Below, one piece after another: positions 1 through 8,458 of a stretch of DNA of 47,009 nucleotides. Each line of letters opens with the position of its first letter. Position 1 is the first letter of the stretch. A program made the translations under genes and the position numbers. Source of the stretch: an uncultured Muribaculaceae bacterium (GTDB lineage Bacteria; Bacteroidota; Bacteroidia; Bacteroidales; Muribaculaceae); NCBI GenBank assembly GCA_910578665.1, contig CAJTQU010000017.1:1-47009 (forward strand). Direction: 5' to 3'. The notes beneath the pieces are model-generated. The model had not been told where the DNA came from and did not search any database. It worked only from the letters and a program-made list of their open reading frames with translations.

Positions 1-55
1 CACATTTTACTAAAAAATGTTGAATCTGACGGTCAACACTTTTCCGGACTAGACA
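1..55. repeat. 55-bp terminal inverted repeat, left copy
   Basis: The first 55 bases are identical to the reverse complement of the last 55 bases of the window, and identity stops sharply at base 56. Read outward, both copies start TGTCTAGTCCGG. This fits the outer edge of a repeated element, such as an insertion sequence beginning with TG, lying mostly outside the window. The length equals a common assembler k-mer, so the exact 55 bp probably reflects assembly rather than the full repeat. Confidence 0.9.
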
Positions 56-61
56 CCCAAT

Positions 62-208
62 TTAGAGGAATGAGAAGAAACTGAGCTTTGAGCAATAGAG
101 ACTGCGCAGATAATCAATCCATTGGTAGATAAAATCATACGTTGGCGAATCGTATCTGTCATGAACTTGTGCAAAGGAGTGGATATATCCTTTCAAATCC
201 AAGAATGT
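62..208 (-). pseudogene. C-terminal fragment of an unrecognised protein next to the repeat end
   Basis: On the minus strand an open frame of 48 codons ends at 62-64, seven bases inside the terminal repeat, and has an in-frame stop just upstream at 209-211. The residues look protein-like and are rich in aromatic amino acids (RYDSPTYDFIYQWIDYLR), but there is no start codon and I do not recognise a family. It could be the tail of a gene cut by the mobile element, or chance. The rest of 1-359 shows only the candidate promoter for the methylase. Confidence 0.25.
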
Positions 209-324
209 CTATCTAGGGATTGTTAAGTGGGAATACAATTTTCCAATAGAGGTATAAAACTATAAATTCAAAGAAAAGCTGTAATAAGCCCATGTAATTT
301 AAGCAAAATGTCACGGCTTTTTTG

Positions 325-332
325 TAATTTTG
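325..332 (+). promoter_or_regulatory. Candidate -7 box for the methylase gene
   Basis: TAATTTTG matches the Bacteroidetes -7 consensus TAnnTTTG. No clear -33 TTTG lies at the right distance. Transcription from here would begin near base 340, which argues that the methylase starts at ATG 360 and not at ATG 330. Confidence 0.4.
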
Positions 333-359
333 CAAAGAAGATTAATTGTAAGATATTGC

Positions 360-1268
360 ATGAAACCAATGATAAAATACAGAGGCGGAAAATCAAAGGA
401 AATACCTTATATAAGGAGGCATCTCCCTCGGTTTACAGGGCGCTATATAGAGCCTTTCTTTGGAGGTGGAGCATTATTTTTTTTTCTAGAACCTCGACAA
501 TCTATAGTCAATGATGTAAATTCAAAACTAATTGATTTCTATAGAGGTGTGCGCAATGATTACACGAATCTGCGAAAAGAACTTGATGAGATAGAGATGC
601 TGTATGCTGGCAATCGAAAAGATTTTGAGTCATTAAAGGTTATACACCCCGATGAACGGGTTGAGGATAAAAACGAAGAATTGTATTATCGCCTTCGAGG
701 TATGTTTAATGGAACGGTAGACAAGGAATATTCGGATGCCCTGTTATACTATTATATTAACAAGACTGCTTATTCTGGAATGATTCGTTATAACGCACGT
801 GGAGAGTTTAATGTTCCTTTTGGGCGTTACAAACATTTTAATACAAAATCAGTGACACTTTCACATAGTAAACTATTGCAACAGGCCGAACTTTTTAATT
901 TGGATTATAGTGATATTTTCAATATGTGCAGGGAAGATGATTTCGTGTTTCTCGATCCTCCATATGATTGTGTTTTTTCGGATTACGGGAATGAGGATTA
1001 TAAAGATGGATTCAATGAAGGCAATCACAAAAAATTGGCTAAAGACTTTGTCAACCTGCCTTGTAAAGCACTTATGGTTATAGGGCGTACTCCCCTGACT
1101 GCAGAATTATACAAAGGGTATATAGTAGATGAGTATGAGAAAAATTATGCGGTTAATATCCGTAATAGGTTTAAGTCCTCCGCAAGGCATATTGTCGTTG
1201 CCAACTATAAAAAAACTTGTGATGATGTATTTAATTATACAGAACCCATAGTTTGCAATGAGCAATAA
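360..1268 (+). CDS. Dam-type DNA adenine N6-methyltransferase (D12 class)
   Basis: Predicted to transfer a methyl group from S-adenosylmethionine to adenine, most likely in GATC. The 302-residue protein begins MKPMIKYRGGK, the usual Dam-family opening, has the cofactor motif FFGGG at about 33-37, the family segment NKTAYSGMIRYN at about 134-145, and the catalytic motif DPPY at 199-202. An upstream ATG at 330 would add ten residues but lies on top of a -7 promoter box, so 360 is preferred. It is followed after 24 bp by an AlwI-family endonuclease, making a restriction-modification pair. AlwI itself cuts GGATC and is blocked by Dam methylation, so one palindromic GATC methylase could protect both strands of such an asymmetric site; that pairing is inference. 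The gene is clearly richer in AT than the housekeeping genes downstream, suggesting transfer. Confidence 0.88.
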   Translation: MKPMIKYRGGKSKEIPYIRRHLPRFTGRYIEPFFGGGALFFFLEPRQSIVNDVNSKLIDFYRGVRNDYTNLRKELDEIEMLYAGNRKDFESLKVIHPDERVEDKNEELYYRLRGMFNGTVDKEYSDALLYYYINKTAYSGMIRYNARGEFNVPFGRYKHFNTKSVTLSHSKLLQQAELFNLDYSDIFNMCREDDFVFLDPPYDCVFSDYGNEDYKDGFNEGNHKKLAKDFVNLPCKALMVIGRTPLTAELYKGYIVDEYEKNYAVNIRNRFKSSARHIVVANYKKTCDDVFNYTEPIVCNEQ

Positions 1269-1292
1269 ATAGTTAAATTAAGAGACAACCTT

Positions 1293-2969
1293 ATGGCACG
1301 GATCGATAGTAAAGTGTTGTTTTTGACAACATCTCCTCGTACACCGGAGAAAATGATACCGGAAATAGAATTGCTTGTAGAACATTTTGCAGGAAGTTCT
1401 TGGAATAGTGATACCCAGAGAGCGTTTATGGATGTTTTGCGCGAGGAACAATTTTTTAATGGCAAAGGGGAGAAAGATCCTGCATTGAGTGCTCGAGATA
1501 GAATAAATCGTGCGCCAAAGTCTTTGGGATTTGTGAATTTGTCGCCATTCATTTCACTTACTCCGGCGGGAAAGGCTCTTTTGAGTTTTAAACGCAAAGA
1601 TGAGGTTTTCTTGCGCCAGATGTTGAAATTTCAAGTACCGTCGCCTTACCACAAACCGACAACGAAAGCTGCATCTTTTTGTGTGAAGCCTTACTTAGAG
1701 CTACTTCGATTGGTGCGTGTGATGGGAACATTAAGATTTGACGAACTCCAGATATTTGGAATGCAGCTCACTGACTGGCATGATTTTGATAGAATAGTTC
1801 AGAAGATAGAATTATTCCGTATAGCAAAGACAGAATATCAAGGAAGTTATAGAACGTTCAAGTCTGAGTATCTTCGTAATGAGCTTACTTGTATTTTTCA
1901 AGATAGAATCGCAAGCGGAGATACAAAAACGCGTGAAAGTAATGATGCTTCATTGGAAAAGTTTCTTATAACCCAATCAAGCAATATGCGTGATTATGCA
2001 GATGCTTGTTTTCGGTATTTACGTGTAACCGGATTAGTAAATGTATCCCACGTAGGTAAGTCGTTGAGTATTGTGCCAGAACGTATTGAAGATGTCGATT
2101 ACATTCTGCAAACGGTAGACCGAGAGCCTTGTTTCGTTGAGGATGAAGAAAGTTATGTTGCATATCTTGGAAGTGCAGATTCTCCGTTGCTTTTAACAGA
2201 TGACAAACAACGGATTCTATCGAAGCTGCATACTGAATTTCCTGAGACGAATGTAAGGCAAGATTTAAATATGATTACGTTGAAAAATTTGCTGGCAGAT
2301 CTTATAGAACAAAGAAAGTCTGACACCTTATGTAGGCAAGTAAAGGAAATTAAAGATTATAAATTGTATGATGACATACAAAACACATTTAGGCAAATAG
2401 AAGAAAAAGAACTTTATGATGCGCCATTGATGCTTGAATGGAATACATGGCGTGCTATGACTATGCTTGATGGTGGAGAAATAAAAGCAAATTTGAATTT
2501 TGATGATTTCGGAAATCCACTTTCCACAGCACAAGGCAATATTTCTGATATTGTTTGTGATTATGGTGATTATATGTTGTCTGTGGAAGTGACTATGGCA
2601 AGTGGACAGAGACAGTATGAAATGGAGAGCGAACCTGTAAGTCGTCATTTGGGTAAAATGAAAAAGGCATTTGGGAAACCTTGTTATTGCTTGTTTGTTG
2701 CACCCACAATCAATGAAGCATGTATTGCCCATTTCTATGCGCTTCACAACATGAATATTTCTTATTATGGAGGTAAATCAGTGATCATTCCTTTGTCTTT
2801 GAATATTTTTCAAAAGATGATTGAGGATAGTTATAAAGCAACTTATACACCTAATCCATCTCAGGTAAGAAGATTTTTTGAGTATTCAGTAAAACTTGCA
2901 TCTGAATGTGAAAATGAAAAGATATGGTATGAGCATATTAAGGAGAAGGCCTTAAATTGGTTAGTATGA
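1293..2969 (+). CDS. AlwI-family type II restriction endonuclease
   Basis: A 558-residue protein recognised as an AlwI/BstNBI-type endonuclease, the group that includes type IIS and nicking enzymes. The N-terminal part has the family-like start ARIDSKVLFLTTSPRTP and the segment LTPAGKALL. The C-terminal catalytic region has acidic residues around SVEVT (about 430-434) and ESEPVSRH (about 445-452), matching the metal-binding core known in this family. Its likely target contains GATC, by analogy with AlwI (GGATC) and because the preceding gene is a Dam-type methylase. Both genes are AT-rich and use codons unlike their right-hand neighbours. The stop codon lies 7 bp before the antiporter start, so the pair has been placed tightly against a core gene. 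No reading-frame damage was seen, so it may be active. Confidence 0.85.
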   Translation: MARIDSKVLFLTTSPRTPEKMIPEIELLVEHFAGSSWNSDTQRAFMDVLREEQFFNGKGEKDPALSARDRINRAPKSLGFVNLSPFISLTPAGKALLSFKRKDEVFLRQMLKFQVPSPYHKPTTKAASFCVKPYLELLRLVRVMGTLRFDELQIFGMQLTDWHDFDRIVQKIELFRIAKTEYQGSYRTFKSEYLRNELTCIFQDRIASGDTKTRESNDASLEKFLITQSSNMRDYADACFRYLRVTGLVNVSHVGKSLSIVPERIEDVDYILQTVDREPCFVEDEESYVAYLGSADSPLLLTDDKQRILSKLHTEFPETNVRQDLNMITLKNLLADLIEQRKSDTLCRQVKEIKDYKLYDDIQNTFRQIEEKELYDAPLMLEWNTWRAMTMLDGGEIKANLNFDDFGNPLSTAQGNISDIVCDYGDYMLSVEVTMASGQRQYEMESEPVSRHLGKMKKAFGKPCYCLFVAPTINEACIAHFYALHNMNISYYGGKSVIIPLSLNIFQKMIEDSYKATYTPNPSQVRRFFEYSVKLASECENEKIWYEHIKEKALNWLV

Positions 2970-2976
2970 TTTGATT

Positions 2977-3936
2977 ATGGCATATGTGTTTTTGATTATC
3001 GGCCTGGCTCTTATATTGGCAGGAGCCAATTATCTGACAGACGGTGCGGCTGCCGTGGCCCGTCGCTTTAAAATCTCAGACCTTGTAATAGGTCTGACTA
3101 TTGTGGCATTCGGCACATCTGCGCCAGAACTGGTCATAAGCCTTATGTCTGCTTTGAAAGGAAGTTCGGAAATAGCGTTAGGCAATGTGGTAGGCTCTAA
3201 CATCTTTAATATACTGATGATAGTGGGGGTAACGGCGCTCGTCATGCCTGTGTCTATTGGTAAATCTACTATGTCAAAAGAGATTCCGCTGGTTATCTTG
3301 TCTTCGCTTGTATTATGGTTTTGTGCTTCTGACATCCTTATAGACGGGGCTTCGAAAAATGTAGTGAGCCGTATTGACGGTCTTATGCTGCTTGCCTTTT
3401 TTCTGATTTTTATGCGTTACACATTCTCGATAGCACGTAATGCTTCTAATATTCAGACGGAGGGGCCAAAGGTGAAAGATATGAAGCCATGGATAGCCTC
3501 GCTGGCTATAGTAGGCGGGCTTGGCGCGCTTGTGGCTGGCGGACGGCTGTTTGTGGACGGAGCATCAGAGATTGCTTTGTCGCTGGGTGTAAGCGAATCG
3601 GTGGTGGGACTGACGATTGTGGCTGCCGGTACATCTTTGCCTGAATTGGCTACTTCGGTAGTCGCGGCATTGAAAAAGAACCCCGATATAGCCATAGGCA
3701 ATGTTGTGGGTTCGTCGTTGTTTAACGTATTTTTTATTACCGGGACGTCTGCGGTGGTCAGCCCTATGAAAGTTGGTAATATATCAATAGTAGATTTTGC
3801 CACTCTTGCCGGGGCGTCTGTTCTCCTGTGGTTTTTCGGTATGGCTTTCGGTACACGTAAAATTACACGTCCGGAAGGTGCCGTAATGGTTGTTTGCTTT
3901 ATAGCCTATACCATATATCTCGTGGTCAATGCCTGA
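2977..3936 (+). CDS. yrbG: Calcium/sodium antiporter (CaCA family, YrbG-like)
   Basis: An inner-membrane cation exchanger of 319 residues with about ten hydrophobic segments. The two inverted alpha-repeats that form the ion site are clear: GTSAPE with GNVVGSNIFN at about 46-78, and GTSLPELATS with GNVVGSSLFN in the second half. Length and both repeats match the bacterial K+-independent Ca2+/Na+ exchangers. I start at ATG 2977 (MAYVFLIIG); a TTG six bases upstream is in frame but unlikely. The start is only 7 bp after the restriction gene stop, so it may be read through from the restriction-modification genes, although GC content changes abruptly here and marks the join between acquired and core DNA. 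It converges with rarA, ending 29 bp from it. Confidence 0.9.
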   Translation: MAYVFLIIGLALILAGANYLTDGAAAVARRFKISDLVIGLTIVAFGTSAPELVISLMSALKGSSEIALGNVVGSNIFNILMIVGVTALVMPVSIGKSTMSKEIPLVILSSLVLWFCASDILIDGASKNVVSRIDGLMLLAFFLIFMRYTFSIARNASNIQTEGPKVKDMKPWIASLAIVGGLGALVAGGRLFVDGASEIALSLGVSESVVGLTIVAAGTSLPELATSVVAALKKNPDIAIGNVVGSSLFNVFFITGTSAVVSPMKVGNISIVDFATLAGASVLLWFFGMAFGTRKITRPEGAVMVVCFIAYTIYLVVNA

Positions 3937-3965
3937 ATCCGGCGGATAGTTGTTTGGCCACGTGG

Positions 3966-5252
3966 CTATTCTTTTTGTTGGCGGAGCGCGGCCATGCGTT
4001 CCGCCAGTTTTTGTTCTGACGGATTCGGGCAGGGGCGCCAGAAACTGTGTCCGTGCAGAGTGTCGGGCAGATATTGTTGTTTTACAAAATGTCCGTGGTA
4101 GTCATGGGCGTATTTATACTCTGTGCCGTATCCCAGATCTTTCATCAGGGATGTGGGAGCGTTGCGCAGATGCAGGGGCACAGGCAGGTTGCCGGAATTT
4201 CTGACTTCGGCCAGAGCCTTGTCTATGGCCAGATATGCCGAATTGCTCTTAGGGCTGGTGGCCAGGTATATTGTACATTCGGCAAGTATTATGCGTCCTT
4301 CGGGCCACCCTATTTTGGCCAGAGCATCGAAAGTCGCGTTAGCCAGGAGCAAAGCGTTAGGGTTTGCCAGACCGATATCTTCAGAAGCAAGTATTACCAA
4401 CCGCCGGGCTATGAATTTAGGGTCTTCGCCTCCCGCGACCATGCGTGCCAGCCAGTATATGGCGGCGTCTGGGTCGGAACCTCGCACACTTTTGATGAAA
4501 GCTGATATTATGTCATAGTGCATTTCTCCGGACCGGTCGTATGCCGCAGGATTTTCTTGCAGACGGTCGGTAACGGTTTCATCAGTTATTACTATTGATT
4601 CATGTTCTGGCGTCGATTGTTCCAGCAGGTCGAGGATGTTTAGCAGTTTGCGCGCATCGCCCCCGGCGTATCTGAATAACGCCGTTGTCTCTTCTACTTT
4701 TATATCGCGTGAAGATAATACTTTGTCTTCCTTTATCGCGCGTTCGAGCAGTGTGTGCAAATCTTCTTTTTCCAAAGATTTAAGCACATAGACTTGTGAT
4801 CGTGACAGTAGAGGTCGTATGACCTCGAATGACGGATTTTCTGTTGTAGCGCCTATTAGAGTGACGATGCCTTTTTCTACTGCTCCGAGCAGGCTGTCCT
4901 GCTGGCTTTTGTTGAAACGGTGGATTTCGTCAATAAACAGTATGGGACGCCCCTTGGTGAAAAGACTGCGGCTTTCGGCAGTACATCTTTCTAATACTTC
5001 GCGCACGTCCTTAACTCCGCTGGTCACGGCGCTCAGTGTGTGGAACGGCACATTGGTCTGCTCGGCAATAATTCGTGCCAGAGTGGTCTTCCCGACTCCC
5101 GGAGGCCCCCACAGTATAAAGGAATTGATACGGCCTGTCTCTATCATACGGCGTATCACGGCACCGGGGCCGACCAGATGCTTCTGCCCTATGTAGTTGT
5201 CAAGCGAGGTAGGCCTCATTCGTTCGGCCAGTGGGGGACGCATTGTTTCCAT
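3966..5252 (-). CDS. rarA: Replication-associated recombination protein A (AAA+ ATPase RarA/MgsA)
   Basis: A clamp-loader-like AAA+ ATPase that acts at stalled replication forks. The 428-residue length fits the family (about 440). Walker A is GPPGVGKTT at 49-57, Walker B is ILFIDEIHRF at about 104-113, and sensor and C-terminal tetramerisation regions follow (SDPDAAIYWLARMVAGGEDP is family-typical). The opening MRPTSLDNYIGQKHL is also typical. It starts 5 bp after the stop of a HAD phosphatase gene on the same strand, so the two are probably co-transcribed. The first of two nearby ATGs was kept; starting at the second would remove only three residues. Confidence 0.95.
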   Translation of the reverse strand: METMRPPLAERMRPTSLDNYIGQKHLVGPGAVIRRMIETGRINSFILWGPPGVGKTTLARIIAEQTNVPFHTLSAVTSGVKDVREVLERCTAESRSLFTKGRPILFIDEIHRFNKSQQDSLLGAVEKGIVTLIGATTENPSFEVIRPLLSRSQVYVLKSLEKEDLHTLLERAIKEDKVLSSRDIKVEETTALFRYAGGDARKLLNILDLLEQSTPEHESIVITDETVTDRLQENPAAYDRSGEMHYDIISAFIKSVRGSDPDAAIYWLARMVAGGEDPKFIARRLVILASEDIGLANPNALLLANATFDALAKIGWPEGRIILAECTIYLATSPKSNSAYLAIDKALAEVRNSGNLPVPLHLRNAPTSLMKDLGYGTEYKYAHDYHGHFVKQQYLPDTLHGHSFWRPCPNPSEQKLAERMAALRQQKE

Positions 5253-5257
5253 TTTGA

Positions 5258-5914
5258 TTACCGGTCTCTTAGAATTCTTATTATATGGTCGACGGGGATT
5301 TCTGACAGCAAATCATAAACTTCATCAGCCAGGCGTGTAATGGCTTTTCGCCCGAGTGTGTCACTCATACCTATCACATAGGCGCCGGCTGCATTGCCGG
5401 CAGCAATTCCGGTGAGAGCGTCTTCTATTACTGCGCAGTGTCGCGGAGACACAGAGAGTAATCGGGCACCGGTGAGATATGGTTCAGGATCCGGCTTACC
5501 GTGTAGCACCATATCTCCGTCCACTATGGCGTTGAATTTGGGTAAAAGTTCTGGAATTTGTCGGTTCAGACTATCCATTTTTGCTTTGTCACTGCTGGTC
5601 ACAAGGGCGCACGGTATGCCTTTGGCATTTAATGTGTCGAGCAGTTCGGCAGCTCCTGGCATATAATCAAACTTCATCTGCTTTTCCGCTTCGATACAGC
5701 GCCTTACAACTTCGTCACGCACCTCTGGCGCAGGGAAATATCGGTCAAGTATGTCATGCAGTGTAGTTCCCTTTATCACCCTTGGGAAATCCGTGATACC
5801 GGTAGGGTAGTCCTGCTCTATGTCATACCATATTTTGCTGTAGCGTCGTTCGGAGTCGAGAATGACACCGTCCAGATCGAACAGAAAAGCAATATCTGAA
5901 ATTTTATTATTCAT
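5258..5914 (-). CDS. HAD-superfamily phosphatase (beta-phosphoglucomutase-like subfamily)
   Basis: A 218-residue cytoplasmic HAD hydrolase, probably a sugar-phosphate phosphatase or phosphoglucomutase. Motif I is FDLDGVILDSE with nucleophile D13 and acid D15, motif II is VTSSD, motif III is the lysine in GKPDPEPY, and motif IV is VIEDALTGI. A helical cap lies between motifs I and II. The frame is open further upstream, but the extra 27 codons do not resemble the family, so the start is placed at ATG 5914 (MNNKISDIAFLF). The substrate cannot be read from sequence. It lies between a hairpin downstream of glnS and rarA, and its stop is 5 bp from the rarA start. Confidence 0.85.
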   Translation of the reverse strand: MNNKISDIAFLFDLDGVILDSERRYSKIWYDIEQDYPTGITDFPRVIKGTTLHDILDRYFPAPEVRDEVVRRCIEAEKQMKFDYMPGAAELLDTLNAKGIPCALVTSSDKAKMDSLNRQIPELLPKFNAIVDGDMVLHGKPDPEPYLTGARLLSVSPRHCAVIEDALTGIAAGNAAGAYVIGMSDTLGRKAITRLADEVYDLLSEIPVDHIIRILRDR

Positions 5915-5995
5915 ATTGAGGTTCTTATTGGGTTGTCTCTGCCGTGTTACGGCAAAAGGGTGTTGATGGACCGTGCGGCTTCGTAGAGATAACAA

Positions 5996-6030
5996 CCGGG
6001 GCGTCTATATGTTGGCAAAAGACGCTCCGG
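5996..6030 (-). terminator. GC-rich hairpin after glnS
   Basis: An 11-bp stem (5996-6006 with 6020-6030, one G-U pair) with a 13-nt loop lies between glnS and the HAD gene. On the minus strand it is followed by TTGTTAT, a weak U-run. It could be a terminator for glnS or a partial attenuator before the HAD-rarA pair. Confidence 0.5.
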
Positions 6031-6056
6031 CTGTTAACGGTTCAATATGGCTTTGT

Positions 6057-7784
6057 CTATTTTTTGCTTTGCTTTGCCCATGTGTCTTTAAGACCTATGG
6101 TCTTGTTGAACACAATGAGGCCGTCAGTGCTGTCGGGATCTACTGTGTAATAACCCAGGCGTTGGAATTGGAAATGGTCGCCTGGTTTAGCCTGTTCGGC
6201 CAGCCAGGGTTCTATTTTAACGCCTGTACGCACTTTTAGCGAATCAGGATTGAGCAGATCGCGGAAATCACCCTCTTTGGCAGACGGATTTTCTACGGCA
6301 AAAAGGCGGTCATAGTCACGCACTTCGGCGTCAATGGCAGTAGATACGTTGACCCAGTGCAATGTGCCTTTCACTTTACGGTCAGCTCCGGGCAGGCCGC
6401 TGCGCGTCTCGGGATCGTAAGTAGCGTGGATTTCTTCAATATTTCCCTCGCTGTCTTTCTTAACTCCGGTGCATTTGATAATGTATGCCCCCTTAAGACG
6501 TACTTCTTTGTCTGGCGAGAGACGGAAGAATTTTTTAGGAGGATTCTCCATAAAGTCTTCGCGCTCTATCCATAACTCACGGCCGAAAGGCATCTGGTGC
6601 GAGCCTGACTGCGGATCCTCAGGATTGTTGTCCATAGACATGAGCTCTACTTTGTCTTCCGGATAATTGGTTAGGACAAGTTTTACAGGATTCTGCACGA
6701 CACTTACACGTGTGGCATGCTTGTTGAGATCCTCTCGCACAGAATGCTCAAGTAGCTCGATATGGTTTAAGGCTTCATATTTTGTGTATCCTATACGGTT
6801 TACAAAATCCTTGATAGACGCCGGAGTGTATCCGCGACGACGCAGTCCGCACAGTGTCGGCATGCGCGGATCATCCCATCCGTTAACCAGATTTTCTTGC
6901 ACCAGCTGTAGCAGTTTGCGTTTGCTCATGACAGTATAAGTGAGGTTCAGACGGTTGAACTCAATCTGTCTCGGACAATATGTGTCATCTGCCAGCTCCT
7001 GTACAAAGTACTCGTACAGAGGTCTGTGGGGAACAAATTCCAATGTGCAGATAGAGTGTGTCACCCCTTCGAAGTAATCACTCTGTCCGTGGGCAAAATC
7101 ATACATTGGATATACTTTCCACTTTTCGCCCGTACGCCAGTGCGGAGTAAAGATGATACGGTACATGATAGGGTCGCGGAAATGCATGTTGTCGCTTGCC
7201 ATGTCTATTTTTGCTCTCAGTACCATGCTCCCTTCAGGAAATTCCCCATTATTCATGCGGTGGAATAAGTCCAGGTTTTCTTCCGGCGAACGGTCCCGGT
7301 ACGGGCTGTTTTGTCCCGGTACGGTCGGCGTGCCTTTCTGGGCCGCTATCTGTTCGGATGTCTGTTCGTCGACATACGCCTTGCCCTCTTTGATCATCCG
7401 CTCGGCCAGTGCGTATAATTTCGGAAAATAGTCAGAGGCATAATACAGGCGGTCTTCCCAGTCATATCCCAGCCAGTGTATGTCCTCCATTATTGCGTTT
7501 ACATATTCGGTATCTTCTTTCTGAGGATTGGTGTCATCGAAACGCAGATTGCATGTGCCGCCGAATTTTTCAGCCGCGCCGAAATCCATAATGATTGCTT
7601 TGGCATGTCCGATATGCAGATAGCCGTTTGGCTCAGGTGGGAAACGGGTATTTAGACGCCCTCCGTTTTTTCCGGCCGCCAGATCTTCTTTAATAAACTG
7701 TTCTACGAAATTAAGACCTCCGGCCATTTCGCTGCCTGGTTCAATATTGTCGTTCGTCTCAGTGGGTATCTTGTTTTCTTCCAT
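6057..7784 (-). CDS. glnS: Glutamine--tRNA ligase
   Basis: Charges tRNA-Gln with glutamine in the cytoplasm. The 575-residue protein has the class I signature HIGH at 57-60 inside FPPEPNGYLHIGHAK and a KMSKS-type motif VMSKRKL near 290, followed by the beta-barrel anticodon-binding domains. Length matches bacterial GlnRS (about 555-580). The N-terminal extension of about 40 residues before the catalytic core is ordinary for Bacteroidetes. A -7 box (TAATTTTG) 29 bp upstream supports the ATG at 7784 and implies a leader of about 20 nt. Presence of GlnRS suggests direct charging of Gln-tRNA in this organism. Confidence 0.97.
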   Translation of the reverse strand: MEENKIPTETNDNIEPGSEMAGGLNFVEQFIKEDLAAGKNGGRLNTRFPPEPNGYLHIGHAKAIIMDFGAAEKFGGTCNLRFDDTNPQKEDTEYVNAIMEDIHWLGYDWEDRLYYASDYFPKLYALAERMIKEGKAYVDEQTSEQIAAQKGTPTVPGQNSPYRDRSPEENLDLFHRMNNGEFPEGSMVLRAKIDMASDNMHFRDPIMYRIIFTPHWRTGEKWKVYPMYDFAHGQSDYFEGVTHSICTLEFVPHRPLYEYFVQELADDTYCPRQIEFNRLNLTYTVMSKRKLLQLVQENLVNGWDDPRMPTLCGLRRRGYTPASIKDFVNRIGYTKYEALNHIELLEHSVREDLNKHATRVSVVQNPVKLVLTNYPEDKVELMSMDNNPEDPQSGSHQMPFGRELWIEREDFMENPPKKFFRLSPDKEVRLKGAYIIKCTGVKKDSEGNIEEIHATYDPETRSGLPGADRKVKGTLHWVNVSTAIDAEVRDYDRLFAVENPSAKEGDFRDLLNPDSLKVRTGVKIEPWLAEQAKPGDHFQFQRLGYYTVDPDSTDGLIVFNKTIGLKDTWAKQSKK

Positions 7785-7813
7785 GGGAAATACTGCGTTG
7801 AAATTTTAAGTTA

Positions 7814-7821
7814 CAAAATTA
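7814..7821 (-). promoter_or_regulatory. Candidate -7 box for glnS
   Basis: TAATTTTG on the minus strand matches TAnnTTTG. The -33 region has only TTGC at about the right distance. An imperfect GC-rich inverted repeat (about 7837-7856) overlaps this upstream region. Confidence 0.5.
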
Positions 7822-7940
7822 ACAAAAAAAACAGACCGGCGCAACTGTTGGCGCCGTAAACTTGTATGGGTAATATTCTAAAAATGTATCTTACACTTGA
7901 TGGCAGATAATATTTTAAGAACAAAAAAGGCCGTATAAAA

Positions 7941-7972
7941 TTTGGTAGAATAAAAAATACTTACTAACTTTG
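7941..7972 (+). promoter_or_regulatory. Promoter of tRNA-Ala
   Basis: TTTG (7941-7944), a 20-bp spacer, then TAACTTTG (7965-7972): a full match to the Bacteroidetes housekeeping promoter. The leader to the tRNA would be about 50 nt. Confidence 0.85.
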
Positions 7973-8029
7973 CAGCGTGAAAGAGAGACAGCGGTCTCAC
8001 ATATGTAATACATTCTTTTTACAATAAAC

Positions 8030-8103
8030 GGGGCATTAGCTCATCTGGCTAGAGCGTTTGACTGGCAGTCAAGAGGTGACCGGTTCGATCCCGGTATGCT
8101 CCA
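8030..8103 (+). tRNA. tRNA-Ala (anticodon GGC)
   Basis: A 74-nt cloverleaf with acceptor stem GGGGCAT/ATGCTCC, including the G3-U70 pair that identifies alanine tRNA. The anticodon arm reads TTTGA-CTGGCAG-TCAAG, anticodon GGC (codon GCC). The T-loop TTCGATC is normal. CCA is not encoded. Its own promoter lies upstream and a strong terminator directly downstream, so it is a single-gene unit. Confidence 0.97.
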
Positions 8104-8106
8104 CAT

Positions 8107-8143
8107 AAAAAGGGTCTCAACTTAACAAGTTGAGACCCTTTTT
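8107..8143 (+). terminator. Intrinsic terminator of tRNA-Ala
   Basis: A perfect 17-bp stem (8107-8123 with 8127-8143) with a 3-nt loop, ending in TTTTT, starts 4 bases after the tRNA. Confidence 0.92.
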
Positions 8144-8413
8144 ATATTAATGTCTGTTAGTACGTGGAGAAGCATCTTAATGCCATGCCACTTAATTATC
8201 TTGATTTAATAGGCCCAAAATTATCTATGAGTACATCCGGAAGGATGGCTTGTGGTAGTACCTCTAGTTTCATTTGCACAGGTAACATTACGCTCTTGAA
8301 GCTACAGCCCTGCCAACCGGAGAAATCCGCTGACCCGAAATTGATTAAAAAGTGGGGACAAAAATTCGTAGAATAAAAATTGGGGGACAAAATGGGGACA
8401 AAAATATAAAAGA
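8144..8413. other. Gene-poor stretch with three GGGGACAAAA repeats
   Basis: Between two tRNA units there is no convincing gene. The sequence GGGGACAAAA occurs three times close together, at about 8354, 8384 and 8394, all on the plus strand. Short overlapping reading frames exist on both strands but look like chance. The position beside tRNA genes is a common place for integration scars, so this may be a remnant of an element, which is inference. Confidence 0.45.
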
Positions 8414-8452
8414 AAAATCCCAAGTGATTGAAATTCAATCACTTGGGATTTT
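8414..8452 (-). terminator. Terminator of the tRNA-Gly/tRNA-Leu unit
   Basis: Two perfect 19-bp arms (8414-8432 and 8434-8452), AAAATCCCAAG and its complement outermost, lie 7 bases after tRNA-Leu on the minus strand. The outer A/T tracts supply the U-run in that direction. Confidence 0.88.
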
Positions 8453-8458
8453 CAAGAG

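Noticed and set aside
3030..3803. Long minus-strand frames across the antiporter gene
   Set aside because: They are mirror frames of the strongly conserved antiporter and have no independent support.
8164..8376. A 70-codon plus-strand frame downstream of tRNA-Ala and an opposite 80-codon frame
   Set aside because: Both cover the same gap, run into the direct repeats and terminator, have no promoter and no recognisable family; one or both must be chance.
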